From the NCBI GenBank assembly GCA_964581415.1, contig CAZOOJ010000021.1, positions 1-23,405 of the forward strand: a stretch of DNA of 23,405 nt, given 5' to 3'. Of the stretch, positions 6,894 to 12,982 are shown piece by piece. A program made the position numbers and the translations under genes. The notes beneath the pieces were generated by a model. The model made no database searches and was not told the DNA's origin. It was given only the letters and a program-made list of their open reading frames with translations. Each line of letters opens with the position of its first letter. Positions within the stretch are counted from its first letter, which is position 1. Origin of the DNA: CAYTGG01 sp964581415. GTDB lineage: Archaea; Nanobdellota; Nanobdellia; Pacearchaeales; GW2011-AR1.

Positions 6894-7348
6894 AAAGAAA
6901 ACATAAAAGATATTCGAAACCAAAAAGACCTTTTGATAAAGAAAGAATTGATAAAGAAGCTAATTTAAAAGAAGAATTTGGATTAAAAAATAAGAAAGAA
7001 ATTTGGAAGGCTGAATCAAAAATTAAATCTATTAGAGAAAAAGCTAAAAAAAGAATTTCTGCATCTCCAAAAGAACAAGAAATTCTATTTAATAAATTAA
7101 AAGAAATAGGGTTTAATGTAAACTCTATTGGAGATGTTTTAACATTAGAAGTAGAGGATTACTTAAAAAGAAGACTTCAAACAATTTTAGTAAAAAAAGA
7201 ACTTGCTCGGACAATAAAAAATGCGAGACAACTTGTAGTTCATAAAAAAGTTTTAATTGATGGAAAGATTGTGGACAGCCCTTCATATATTGTGCCCATA
7301 AATTTAGAAAATAAAATTGAAATAAAAGATAAGAAGAAAAATGACTGA
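6890..7348 (+). CDS. rpsD: 30S ribosomal protein uS4
   Basis: Primary 16S rRNA-binding protein. The 152 residues show the archaeal N-terminus (KRKHKRYSKPKRPFDKERIDKEA), the linker helices, and the S4 RNA-binding domain at about 93-135 (RRLQTILVKKELARTIKNARQLVVHKKVLIDGKIVDSPSYIV). Archaeal uS4 usually has about 170-180 residues, so the C-terminal extension is reduced. The ATG overlaps the uS13 stop by four bases (ATGA), implying coupled translation. Confidence 0.96.
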   Translation: MKRKHKRYSKPKRPFDKERIDKEANLKEEFGLKNKKEIWKAESKIKSIREKAKKRISASPKEQEILFNKLKEIGFNVNSIGDVLTLEVEDYLKRRLQTILVKKELARTIKNARQLVVHKKVLIDGKIVDSPSYIVPINLENKIEIKDKKKND

Positions 7349-7730
7349 AAAAGAAAAAAATATTGAAGCTGTTGTTAATATATATACTTCCTTTAATAAC
7401 ACGATTGCACATGTCACAGATATGTCTGGAAAAACAATTTCAAAGATAAGTGGTGGAATTGTAACAAAACATGACAGACTTAAAGCTAATCCAACAATTG
7501 CTATGTTTATTGCAAAAAGAATTGGTGAAGAAATAAAAGATTTGGGAATTAAATCTTTATTTGTAAGAATTAGAGCAAAAACAAGAAATCCTGCTCCTGG
7601 TCCAGGAGTTCATGCGATAGTAAAAAGTTTATCAAGAGAAGGATTTAAAATATTAAATATTTTAGAGATAACTAGAATTCCTCGAGGAGGTCCGAAGAAA
7701 AAAGGAGGTAGAAGAGGAAGACGCCCATAA
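7341..7730 (+). CDS. rpsK: 30S ribosomal protein uS11
   Basis: Platform protein near the 690 loop of 16S rRNA. The 129 residues match the family throughout: YTSFNNTIAHVTDMSGKTISK near the N-terminus, GGIVTKHDRLKANPTIAM, the RNA-binding ARTRNPAPGPG-like segment KAKTRNPAPGPGVHA, and the basic end RIPRGGPKKKGGRRGRRP. It overlaps uS4 by eight bases and precedes rpoD, which has its own promoter-like TATA box. Confidence 0.97.
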   Translation: MTEKEKNIEAVVNIYTSFNNTIAHVTDMSGKTISKISGGIVTKHDRLKANPTIAMFIAKRIGEEIKDLGIKSLFVRIRAKTRNPAPGPGVHAIVKSLSREGFKILNILEITRIPRGGPKKKGGRRGRRP

Positions 7731-7734
7731 ATAA

Positions 7735-7743
7735 ATTTAAAAA
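7735..7743 (+). promoter_or_regulatory. TATA box for rpoD
   Basis: ATTTAAAAA centred about 26 bases before the rpoD ATG at 7765. The gap after uS11 is only 34 bases, so rpoD may be read both from the ribosomal operon and from this leaderless promoter. Confidence 0.45.
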
Positions 7744-7764
7744 TAGAAATAATTAAGAAATAAA

Positions 7765-8478
7765 ATGGAACTATTAAACAAACAAGATGATAAAATTGAA
7801 TTTCAAGCAGAAATAAACGAGAGTTTAATTAATGCTATAAGAAGATATATTAGTTTTATTCCTATCGCAGCAATAGATGAAGTTGAAATATATAAAAATG
7901 ATTCTCCATTATATGATGAAACAATTGCTCACAGATTAGGATTAATTCCAATAAAAAATAAAAATATAGATGTAAAAAAACTTCCACAATTAAAATTAGA
8001 TGTAAAAAGAGAAGGATTTGTTTATTCTAAAGATTTAGTTGGAAATGCTGAAGTTGTTTTTGATAAAATGCCTATAACTTTTCTAAAAAAGAATGAAGAA
8101 TTAAAATTAAATGCAGTTTTAAATATTGGAAGAGGAAAAGATCATTCAAAATTTTCTCCTGGTTTAATATTCTATAGAAATACTTTTGATATTAAAATTG
8201 ATAAGGATTGTCCAAAAGAAATTGTTAATGTTTGTCCAAAAAGAGTCTTAAAACTAAAAGATGGAAAGATTATTGCAGAAAATAAGGAAAAATGTGATGG
8301 TTGTGAGGTTTGTATTGAAGAATGTAAAAAAACAGGAAAAGATTCTATAAAAATAAATCCTTCAAATAAAATTATAATCACAGTAGAATCTTTCGGGCAA
8401 TTGGATGTCAAAGATATTTTAAAGAAATCTATTGAAGAATTGAAGAAAGATTTAAAAGAAGTTTCAAAAAAGATATAA
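7765..8478 (+). CDS. rpoD: RNA polymerase subunit RpoD (Rpb3 homologue) with ferredoxin-like insert
   Basis: Assembly subunit of archaeal RNA polymerase that pairs with RpoL. The 237 residues contain the alpha-like dimerisation motif NESLINAIRRYISFIPIAAIDEVE (about 18-41), the HRLGLIPI segment (56-63) and the second half of the dimerisation domain at the C-terminus (ITVESFGQLDVKDILKKSIEEL). Inserted at about 148-195 is a ferredoxin-like domain with six cysteines: C149, C157, C177, C180, C183 and C187. The CxxCxxCxxxC run at 177-187 plus the VCP cysteine at 157 can hold one [4Fe-4S] cluster. A second complete motif is absent, so this is a one-cluster or degenerate form. The insert is known to be variable among archaea. 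Confidence 0.96.
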   Translation: MELLNKQDDKIEFQAEINESLINAIRRYISFIPIAAIDEVEIYKNDSPLYDETIAHRLGLIPIKNKNIDVKKLPQLKLDVKREGFVYSKDLVGNAEVVFDKMPITFLKKNEELKLNAVLNIGRGKDHSKFSPGLIFYRNTFDIKIDKDCPKEIVNVCPKRVLKLKDGKIIAENKEKCDGCEVCIEECKKTGKDSIKINPSNKIIITVESFGQLDVKDILKKSIEELKKDLKEVSKKI

Positions 8479-8492
8479 GAATTCTAAAGTTT

Positions 8493-8500
8493 TTTATATA
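8493..8500 (+). promoter_or_regulatory. TATA box for tRNA-Leu
   Basis: TTTATATA lies about 42 bases before the mature tRNA 5' end, predicting a primary transcript with a leader of about 15 bases to be removed by RNase P. Confidence 0.4.
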
Positions 8501-8538
8501 TTGGATAATGCTTAATTTCAAGTTTTAAGCGCATATCT

Positions 8539-8622
8539 GCGGAGTTGCTGGAGTGGTCAAACAGGACAGCCTCAAAAGCTGTTGGCTTAGTGCCTACACA
8601 GGTTCAAATCCTGTACTCCGCA
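8539..8622 (+). tRNA. tRNA-Leu, anticodon CAA
   Basis: An 84-base class II tRNA without CCA in the gene. Acceptor stem GCGGAGT pairs with ACTCCGC (8615-8621), discriminator base A at 8622. The anticodon stem ACAGC/GCTGT encloses loop CTCAAAA, giving anticodon CAA (reads UUG, Leu). A long variable arm with a GGC/GCC stem and a T arm CAGG-TTCAAAT-CCTG complete the fold. No intron is seen. It sits just before the eL18-uL13-uS9 genes; a tRNA-Leu co-transcribed with this operon is known from Haloarcula, so the linkage looks ancient. Confidence 0.95.
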
Positions 8623-8651
8623 TGGAATTTGGAAATTACAGAATAAGAAGT

Positions 8652-8659
8652 TTTATAAA
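8652..8659 (+). promoter_or_regulatory. TATA box for the eL18 operon leader
   Basis: TTTATAAA predicts transcription starting near 8681-8684, which is exactly where the structured leader sequence begins. The eL18 mRNA would then carry a leader of about 55 bases, unlike the leaderless genes elsewhere in the window. Confidence 0.45.
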
Positions 8660-8680
8660 TCAAAATTATCTTGAATTTTT

Positions 8681-8737
8681 ACCTGCGAGTTAACGCTATA
8701 GCGGGAAGTCGATACTTCTTGCTAAATTTAATTTAAA
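8681..8737 (+). promoter_or_regulatory. structured leader of the eL18-uL13-uS9 operon with two exclusive hairpins
   Basis: GC-rich for this genome. The segment GCGGG at 8701-8705 can pair in two ways. Downstream, GCGGGAAGT (8701-8709) pairs with ACTTCTTGC (8714-8722) around loop CGAT: nine pairs, two of them G-U. Upstream, CCTGC (8682-8686) pairs with GCGGG: five pairs, one G-U. The two stems cannot coexist. A small CGCT/AGCG palindrome lies between. This looks like a regulatory leader, perhaps for autogenous control by a ribosomal protein; a processing site between tRNA and mRNA is the alternative. Confidence 0.4.
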
Positions 8738-9109
8738 ATGGTTAAATCACATACTAAAATAAAAAAACAGACAAAAAAAAAGAAAAATCCTGAGTTAGTT
8801 AATACTATAAATGCTGCTAGAAAAAATAAAAGCTGGATTAAAATTGCAGAAATTCTTTCGAGTCCTAGAAGAAAAAGAAAAAATAAGAATATAAATGAAA
8901 TAGATAAAAAAACAAAAGAAGGTGAAAAAGTTTTAATTGTTGGAAAAATTCTTTCTCAAGGAGAAATAAGTAAAAGAATAAGTCTAGTTGCATTAAATTA
9001 CTCTAAAAAAGCAGAAGAAAAATTATTAAAAGCAAAATGTGAATTTTCAAAAATATCAGATGAAATTAAAAAAAATCCTGAAGCAAAAGGATTGAAAATT
9101 TTAGAATGA
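8738..9109 (+). CDS. rpl18e: 50S ribosomal protein eL18
   Basis: Large-subunit protein (archaeal L18e), related in fold to uL15. The 123 residues include NPELVNTINAARKNKSWIKIAEILSSPRRKRKNKNINEID (about 18-57), the family's best-conserved block, followed by GEKVLIVGKILSQGEISKRI and VALNYSKKAEEKL. The N-terminus has a lysine-rich extension. It is the first gene of eL18-uL13-(deacylase)-uS9 and is the only one here whose ATG follows a long, structured leader. It overlaps uL13 by four bases (ATGA). Confidence 0.95.
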   Translation: MVKSHTKIKKQTKKKKNPELVNTINAARKNKSWIKIAEILSSPRRKRKNKNINEIDKKTKEGEKVLIVGKILSQGEISKRISLVALNYSKKAEEKLLKAKCEFSKISDEIKKNPEAKGLKILE

Positions 9110-9492
9110 AAATTATCGACGGAAAAGGAGCGATTTTAGGAAGATTAGCTAGTTATGTTGCTAAACAAGCTCTTAAAGGAGAAGAAATTGTAGTGTTAAA
9201 TTGTGATAAAATAAGAATAAGTGGAAATAGAAAGAATATCCAAGAAAATTTTAGAATTAAAAGAAAGAAAGGAGGAAGCAGTCAAAAAGGACCAAAACAT
9301 TCAAGATTAAATGAAAAAATTGTTAAGAGAACTATAAGAGGAATGTTACCCGATTTTAGAAAAGGAAATGGAAAAATTGCTTATAACAAGATTAGATGTT
9401 ATGATGAAATTCCAAAAGAATTTGAAAATTCAAATAAGATGAAGTTAAATAAAAAAATTAATAAGTTTATTGAAGTAAAAGATTTAAAATGA
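9106..9492 (+). CDS. rplM: 50S ribosomal protein uL13
   Basis: Early-assembling large-subunit protein. The 128 residues begin with the archaeal form MKIIDGKGAILGRLASYVAKQALKGEEIVVLNC, followed by the KGGSSQKGPKHSR segment and TIRGMLPDFRKGNGKIAYNKIRCYDEIP (about 79-106), which is diagnostic. Start overlaps the eL18 stop by four bases, and its stop overlaps the next start in the same way, so the cluster is translationally coupled. In bacteria and many archaea uL13 is directly followed by uS9; here a YbaK-like gene separates them. Confidence 0.96.
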   Translation: MKIIDGKGAILGRLASYVAKQALKGEEIVVLNCDKIRISGNRKNIQENFRIKRKKGGSSQKGPKHSRLNEKIVKRTIRGMLPDFRKGNGKIAYNKIRCYDEIPKEFENSNKMKLNKKINKFIEVKDLK

Positions 9493-9962
9493 ATAAGATT
9501 AAAGAAATAAAAAATTTAATTAAAGAAAAAAATATTGATGTAGAGATAATTGAGCATGAAAAATCCGGGTTGACAAGCCAGGATGCTGCAAATGCTACAG
9601 GAATCCCCATAGAGAACATAGTTAAAACACTTTTATTTATTGATAAAAAGAAAAAACCTGTGGTGGTTATTTGTTTAGGAAATGATTATATTGATTCAAA
9701 AAAATTATCTGAAATTGCTGAAATAAAAAAACCGAAAATAGCTACTCCAGAAGAATTAAAAGAAATCTTAGGAACAATACCAGGAGGAAACCCTCCAATA
9801 GGAATTCCTCAAAAAATCCCTGTGTTTATTGATAAAAAAGTTTTGAATAAAGATTTTGTGCTTGGATCTGCAGGTTCAGAGTTTACTGGATTAAAAATCA
9901 AACCAAAAGATATTTTGGAATTATCAAATGCTAAAATAGTAGGAGTTGTAAAAAATGGATAA
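9489..9962 (+). CDS. YbaK/EbsC-type aminoacyl-tRNA deacylase
   Basis: Predicted trans-editing hydrolase of the YbaK/ProX/INS superfamily, which clears mischarged tRNA (for example Cys- or Ala-tRNA(Pro)). The 157 residues follow the fold: N-terminal helix, ENIVKTLLFIDKKKKPVVVICLGNDYIDSKKLSEIA (about 42-77) with the substrate-pocket lysine region, the glycine-rich loop GTIPGGNPPIGIP (about 97-109), and GSAGSEFTGLKIKPKDIL (about 126-143), which matches the ending of the family. It overlaps uL13 by four bases and uS9 by eight, so it is fully embedded in a ribosomal operon. Exact tRNA specificity cannot be read from sequence. Confidence 0.85.
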   Translation: MNKIKEIKNLIKEKNIDVEIIEHEKSGLTSQDAANATGIPIENIVKTLLFIDKKKKPVVVICLGNDYIDSKKLSEIAEIKKPKIATPEELKEILGTIPGGNPPIGIPQKIPVFIDKKVLNKDFVLGSAGSEFTGLKIKPKDILELSNAKIVGVVKNG

Positions 9963-10356
9963 GATAATTGTTTCAGGAAAAAGAAAAACAGCGAAGGCAA
10001 AAGCAACAATTGTTGAAGGAAATGGAAGAATAACTCTAAATAAAAAAGATTATAGAACTCTGGAAAAATTTAATAGATTAAAAATTGAAGAGCCATTAAG
10101 AATTGTAAAGGAAATAGTTGGAAAAATTAATTTTGATGTTTCTATAAAAATTAAAGGTGGTGGTGAAAAAAGTCAGATAGATGCAGCTAGAATTGCATTA
10201 GCTAAATCAATCATAAGTTTTACAAAATCAAAAAAATTAACAGACGCTTTTTTAGATTATGATAGAAATTTATTAGTTGCTGATGTTAGAAGAAAAGAAG
10301 CATATAAACCAGGAGATTCAAAAGCAAGAAAAAAACGGCAAAGCTCTAAGAGATGA
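9955..10356 (+). CDS. rpsI: 30S ribosomal protein uS9
   Basis: Small-subunit protein whose C-terminal tail reaches the P-site tRNA. The 133 residues start IVSGKRKTAKAKATIVEGNGRITLN, contain KGGGEKSQIDAARIALAKSII (about 69-89) and end RRKEAYKPGDSKARKKRQSSKR, the essentially universal uS9 tail with its terminal SKR. The start overlaps the deacylase gene by eight bases. The expected next gene, rpoN, is absent; instead a minus-strand gene ends at the very next base, so the operon end abuts accessory DNA with no spacer. Confidence 0.97.
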   Translation: MDKIIVSGKRKTAKAKATIVEGNGRITLNKKDYRTLEKFNRLKIEEPLRIVKEIVGKINFDVSIKIKGGGEKSQIDAARIALAKSIISFTKSKKLTDAFLDYDRNLLVADVRRKEAYKPGDSKARKKRQSSKR

Positions 10357-10923
10357 TTAATCAAAATATTGAAGTTCTCTTTTATGAGAATTTGATAATA
10401 ACTCTAATGCAGAAAGTTTTTTTCTAAAATAATATCTTGCCATTCCATCAGCCATATTCACAATAGGGTATTTCTTGTCGTATTTTCCTCCTGCACTAAT
10501 TTTTATTTGGTTTTTAGATAGATTATAAACATCTGAAAGAAGATCTCTCGCATATATTCTTTTTGAGGATTCTAATTTTCCATCTATAAATAATTCAAAA
10601 GTATCTAAGTCTGAAGGTAAAAAATCCTCTGATAAACTTGCAAGAACATATGCAATAAAATAATCTGGAATTATTCTATTGTAATCGATTTTTCTCACTT
10701 GAAGAAAAGTGTGTCCTCTCCTAGACACTTTATTAAAAATATTTCTTAGATTACTTTTAGATATAGCCTTACCAATTTTTTCTGTTTTGATTGAATCTTT
10801 TTTTAGATTAGATAAAACCAATGAAAAATATTCTGGAAAATTTCCATGATTTGATTCATCTAAGCCACCATAAACAACTCCTTCATAAGAAATTAAATTA
10901 GGGATATCATCTCTTTTAGTCAT
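10357..10923 (-). CDS. RNase H-fold protein, DUF3800-like
   Basis: A 188-residue protein I place only tentatively. Three acidic positions match the plan of DUF3800 RNase H-like proteins: GGLDESNHG at about 19-27 (the D-E-S strand), FELFIDGKL at about 109-117, and NMADGMARYYF at about 156-166 (the QxADxxA-type helix). These could form a metal-dependent nuclease site. No signal or membrane segment. The start at 10923 has a minus-strand TTTTAAAATA centred about 23 bases upstream, fitting a leaderless mRNA. It converges with uS9 with zero spacer and lies beside a serine recombinase, so an origin in mobile DNA is possible. DUF3800 proteins are common passengers of such elements, but function is unknown. 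Confidence 0.6.
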   Translation of the reverse strand: MTKRDDIPNLISYEGVVYGGLDESNHGNFPEYFSLVLSNLKKDSIKTEKIGKAISKSNLRNIFNKVSRRGHTFLQVRKIDYNRIIPDYFIAYVLASLSEDFLPSDLDTFELFIDGKLESSKRIYARDLLSDVYNLSKNQIKISAGGKYDKKYPIVNMADGMARYYFRKKLSALELLSNSHKRELQYFD

Positions 10924-10970
10924 TAAGTAAAACTCAGAATTATTTTAAAAGCATTTTTGTTATAAAAAAT

Positions 10971-11753
10971 CTATTTTATTCTTAATTTTTCCAACTTATT
11001 TTGGACATGATTAAAGAGTGTTGAAGATATTAATGGTTGATGAGAACCTTGATGAGTTTGTCCATCGAATTTTATCTTTCCTAGATAAGTATGATTTTTT
11101 AGAATTTTTTTTAATCCATTAACAGAAAGATTATATTTTTTTGCTAATTTTGTGAGACTGATATCTTTATTAAGAAATTCTTGAAATATCTCCTGAACAA
11201 AATAGGAATTTTCTTTTGGAATAAGTTTTTTGTTTTCTAATTTATATCCAAAAGGAGCTCTTGTTACTACATAACCATCACGTGCCTTTTTGTCCATAGA
11301 AAATTTTGTTCTTTCTCCTGTAACATTTCTCTCAAATTCTGCAAAAGCTGAAATAATATGGAACATTAGTTTTCCAGAAGCAGAAGTTGTCTCTATTTTG
11401 TCCTGCAATGAAACAAAATCAATATTCCATTCTTTTAATTTTTCAATAGTTTCTATTAAATCTCTAAGACTTCTTGAAAATCTATCTAATTTATAAATAA
11501 AAATAGCTTGGAATTTTCTAATTTCTGCATCAGTTAATAATTCTTGCATAGCTGGCCTATGTTTAAGATCTTTTGCAGATTTTCCTTCATCTTTGTAAAT
11601 TTTAAGTAAGTCATAACCAAGAGCTTTAGCATAATTTTTCAAAGCTTCTTCTTGTGCTGAAAGTGAGATTCCTTGTCTTGCTTGTTCCTCTGTTGAAACT
11701 CTAATATAGATTGCTGCTAAAGGTTTAGTTGAATTTGAATTTTCTTTTATCAT
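10971..11753 (-). CDS. compact serine recombinase (resolvase plus recombinase domain)
   Basis: Site-specific recombinase of the serine family, 260 residues. The resolvase domain (about 12-150) has the nucleophile S20 in AAIYIRVSTEEQ, the arginine patch in YKLDRFSRSL (about 88-97), and the helix ending FHIISAFAEFERNVTGERT (about 131-149). A short recombinase domain follows with RAPFGYKLENKKL, an HTH-like stretch (SLTKLAKKYNLSVNGLKKIL) and NHTYLGKIKFDGQTHQGSH. Large serine integrases run to 450 or more residues with a zinc ribbon and coiled coil; both are missing here. It is therefore a minimal form, either active as a resolvase/invertase-like enzyme or trimmed. Two inverted-repeat sites lie in the 118 bases upstream. 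Confidence 0.9.
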   Translation of the reverse strand: MIKENSNSTKPLAAIYIRVSTEEQARQGISLSAQEEALKNYAKALGYDLLKIYKDEGKSAKDLKHRPAMQELLTDAEIRKFQAIFIYKLDRFSRSLRDLIETIEKLKEWNIDFVSLQDKIETTSASGKLMFHIISAFAEFERNVTGERTKFSMDKKARDGYVVTRAPFGYKLENKKLIPKENSYFVQEIFQEFLNKDISLTKLAKKYNLSVNGLKKILKNHTYLGKIKFDGQTHQGSHQPLISSTLFNHVQNKLEKLRIK

Positions 11754-11770
11754 TTTCCTCTTTTATATAT

Positions 11771-11821
11771 GAACTTAGGTTACTTATTATCTAGTTCACG
11801 TTCTTTTAGGACACCCTAAGT
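11771..11821. promoter_or_regulatory. operator-like or recombination site cluster upstream of the recombinase
   Basis: GAACTTAGGTTACTTA starts at 11771 and TTAGG-ACAC-CCTAA lies at 11806-11819. ACTTAGG (11773-11779) and CCTAAGT (11815-11821) form a 7-bp inverted repeat. On the minus strand the first site reads GTAACCTAAGTTC, matching the TAACCTWAGTT core found at 12298-12317 and 12704-12723. Possible operator of the island, or crossover site for the recombinase. Confidence 0.4.
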
Positions 11822-11840
11822 ATATAAATTTAACTAAAAA

Positions 11841-11862
11841 AGGTTGTGACAATATAGGTTGT
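11841..11862. repeat. paired AGGTTGT direct repeats
   Basis: AGGTTGT occurs at 11841-11847 and 11856-11862, with TTGT-G-ACAA palindromic around the first. It lies between the recombinase and the next minus-strand gene. Too short to name; could be a protein-binding or attachment half-site pair. Confidence 0.25.
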
Positions 11863-11871
11863 ACGAAGTTT

Positions 11872-12237
11872 TCAAGGGAGAATTAAATTATGAATAAGAA
11901 TGTCATTTATTTGAACATTCTGCAACATTTTCAAGGCTTGAGAAGTAAGATCTGTGCTCTTAGGTGAGCTTTGTGCATAATTTTCTAATTCTTTTTTTAA
12001 ATTATTTAGAAGAATATCTAACTGAGTTATTTCCTTATCAAAAGATTCAGGAAGATTCTTAAATCCTTGTTTCTCTCTTTTAATTTCTTTAATAGCTTCT
12101 TTTAAAATAAATTCTTTTTCTGAATCCCCCAAAGATTCATAAGTTTTATCTCCATACCATCTAATAAGAGCATTATAATTTTTTAGAATTTCTGTTAAGT
12201 TTAGTGCTTCTTCAAAAGAATAACTTTCTTTGACCAT
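11872..12237 (-). CDS. hypothetical helical protein, 121 residues
   Basis: Not recognised. Begins MVKESYSFEEALNLTEIL and is predicted almost wholly helical, with two charged segments (KEFILKEAIKEIKREKQGFKN and ITQLDILLNNLKKELENYAQ) that could form a helical hairpin or coiled coil. No cysteines, signal or membrane span. A minus-strand TTTAAAT box centred about 24 bases before the ATG supports the start as leaderless. It lies between the recombinase and a DUF5654-like gene on the same strand, and shares the upstream TAACCTTAG-type site (12298-12317), suggesting joint regulation with them. Confidence 0.65.
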   Translation of the reverse strand: MVKESYSFEEALNLTEILKNYNALIRWYGDKTYESLGDSEKEFILKEAIKEIKREKQGFKNLPESFDKEITQLDILLNNLKKELENYAQSSPKSTDLTSQALKMLQNVQINDILIHNLILP

Positions 12238-12297
12238 CTTTTTTATAATTCTAATTATTTAAATAAATTATTATCTTTAAAATATATTTAGAATTAT

Positions 12298-12317
12298 GTT
12301 CACTTAGATAACCTTAG
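12298..12317. promoter_or_regulatory. candidate operator, site 2 of the TAACCTWAGTT family
   Basis: GTTCACTTAGATAACCTTAG, about 60 bases upstream of the 121-residue gene. It matches the site at 12704-12723 at 17 of 20 positions and shares its TAACCTTAGTT core. Confidence 0.4.
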
Positions 12318-12339
12318 TTAATAGATGTTTTTAATGATA

Positions 12340-12618
12340 TTAATAATCATATCCATTCTTTAAATAATGAGAAGTGAGATAAATTATAAAGATACTTAAA
12401 ATAGTTATAAATAAAGATGTTAAAATGCTTAGAGTTGAAGAATTTTTGATATTTGTAAAAAATTTAACAATTGCTAAAGAAAGATCAAAAATTGTCTGAC
12501 GCCATGTAAAAGCAATTGTAAATCCAAGAGTAACTATTATTAGAGTTTTTATTTGTTTTTTAAATTCTCTTTGAAATCTCTTTCCTTTTATCAGAATTTC
12601 AATTAAATTTTTTTTCAT
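12340..12618 (-). CDS. small two-helix membrane protein, DUF5654-like
   Basis: A 92-residue protein with two membrane helices at about 25-42 (TLIIVTLGFTIAFTW) and 62-84 (ILTSLFITILSIFIIYLTSHYL). The layout REFKKQIKTLIIVTLGFTIAFTWRQTIFDL resembles archaeal DUF5654 proteins, which have a basic FxxEFxxQ lead, a first helix ending in a conserved tryptophan, and a short second helix; the assignment rests on this memory of the family only. Function unknown. The ATG is preceded by minus-strand ATTATAAAAA centred about 26 bases away, consistent with a leaderless start. Same strand as its island neighbours, with its own upstream copy of the shared operator-like site. Confidence 0.65.
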   Translation of the reverse strand: MKKNLIEILIKGKRFQREFKKQIKTLIIVTLGFTIAFTWRQTIFDLSLAIVKFFTNIKNSSTLSILTSLFITILSIFIIYLTSHYLKNGYDY

Positions 12619-12703
12619 TAGAAAATAAAGAATAAATAGGTTTTTATAATTTTTATTTATAAAAATTAAATTTTTTTAAAATTTTTATTTTAATTATAAT
12701 ATT

Positions 12704-12723
12704 GTTCATTAAGGTAACCTTAG
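12704..12723. promoter_or_regulatory. candidate operator, site 3: most palindromic copy
   Basis: GTTCATTAAGGTAACCTTAG contains TAAGGTAACCTTA, an inverted repeat broken only at its centre base. It lies in the divergent region between the DUF5654-like gene and gene A, about 86 bases from the first and 260 from the second. Confidence 0.45.
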
Positions 12724-12767
12724 TTTTCTAAAGAATAGAAAAAATTGTATGAAAAATAAAAGATTAT

Positions 12768-12782
12768 TTTATCGACGATAAA
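12768..12782. repeat. TTTATCG-A-CGATAAA palindrome upstream of gene A
   Basis: Seven-base perfect arms around a single A. A near copy in the opposite orientation, TTTATCGTCGGTAAA (13147-13161), lies inside gene A: 14 of 15 bases match. A looser CGACG-centred relative (TTTCGACGGAAA) is at 12931-12942, close to the gene A promoter. Confidence 0.55.
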
Positions 12783-12796
12783 TAAATAACTAAGTT

Positions 12797-12887
12797 GTTT
12801 AAACAGCTGTTTAAGGGTGTTTAAAGGTGTTTTAAACAGCTGTTTAAAGTATTTTAAACAACCATTTAGTGTGTTTAAAGGTGTTTT
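12797..12887 (+). repeat. iteron-like repeat cluster upstream of gene A
   Basis: Two perfect palindromes with the core AAACAGCTGTTT: TTAAACAGCTGTTTAA at 12799-12814 and TTTAAACAGCTGTTTAAA at 12831-12848, centres 33 bases apart (about three helical turns). They alternate with two exact copies of the 17-mer GTGTTTAAAGGTGTTTT at 12817-12833 and 12871-12887, plus a half-site TTTAAACAACC near 12854. The cluster starts about 185 bases before the gene A ATG. The same CAGCTG core recurs four times inside gene A. The rest of 12619-12982 is AT-rich and holds no gene. Confidence 0.85.
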
Positions 12888-12951
12888 TTTGAAGATTTAA
12901 CTATTCTTTTTGAATTTAAAAGAATGTTTTTTTCGACGGAAAAAAACAAAA

Positions 12952-12960
12952 AATTTTTAA
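12952..12960 (+). promoter_or_regulatory. TATA box for gene A
   Basis: AATTTTTAA centred about 26-27 bases before the ATG at 12983, implying a leaderless transcript. The palindrome cluster lies upstream of it, in a position suited to activation or looping rather than simple promoter occlusion. Confidence 0.4.
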
Positions 12961-12982
12961 AGTATCTTAATTAATAAGAATT

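Noticed and set aside
8681..8723. Second tRNA or a C/D box RNA after tRNA-Leu
   Set aside because: No acceptor, T-arm or anticodon stem can be built, and C and D box words are missing; a structured mRNA leader fits better.
12863..12887. Possible origin recognition box near gene A (ACCATTTAGTG with an AGGTGTT tail)
   Set aside because: Only the tail resembles the boxes near cdc6; the TTTCCA...GAAA dyad is absent, so it is better explained by the 17-mer repeat.
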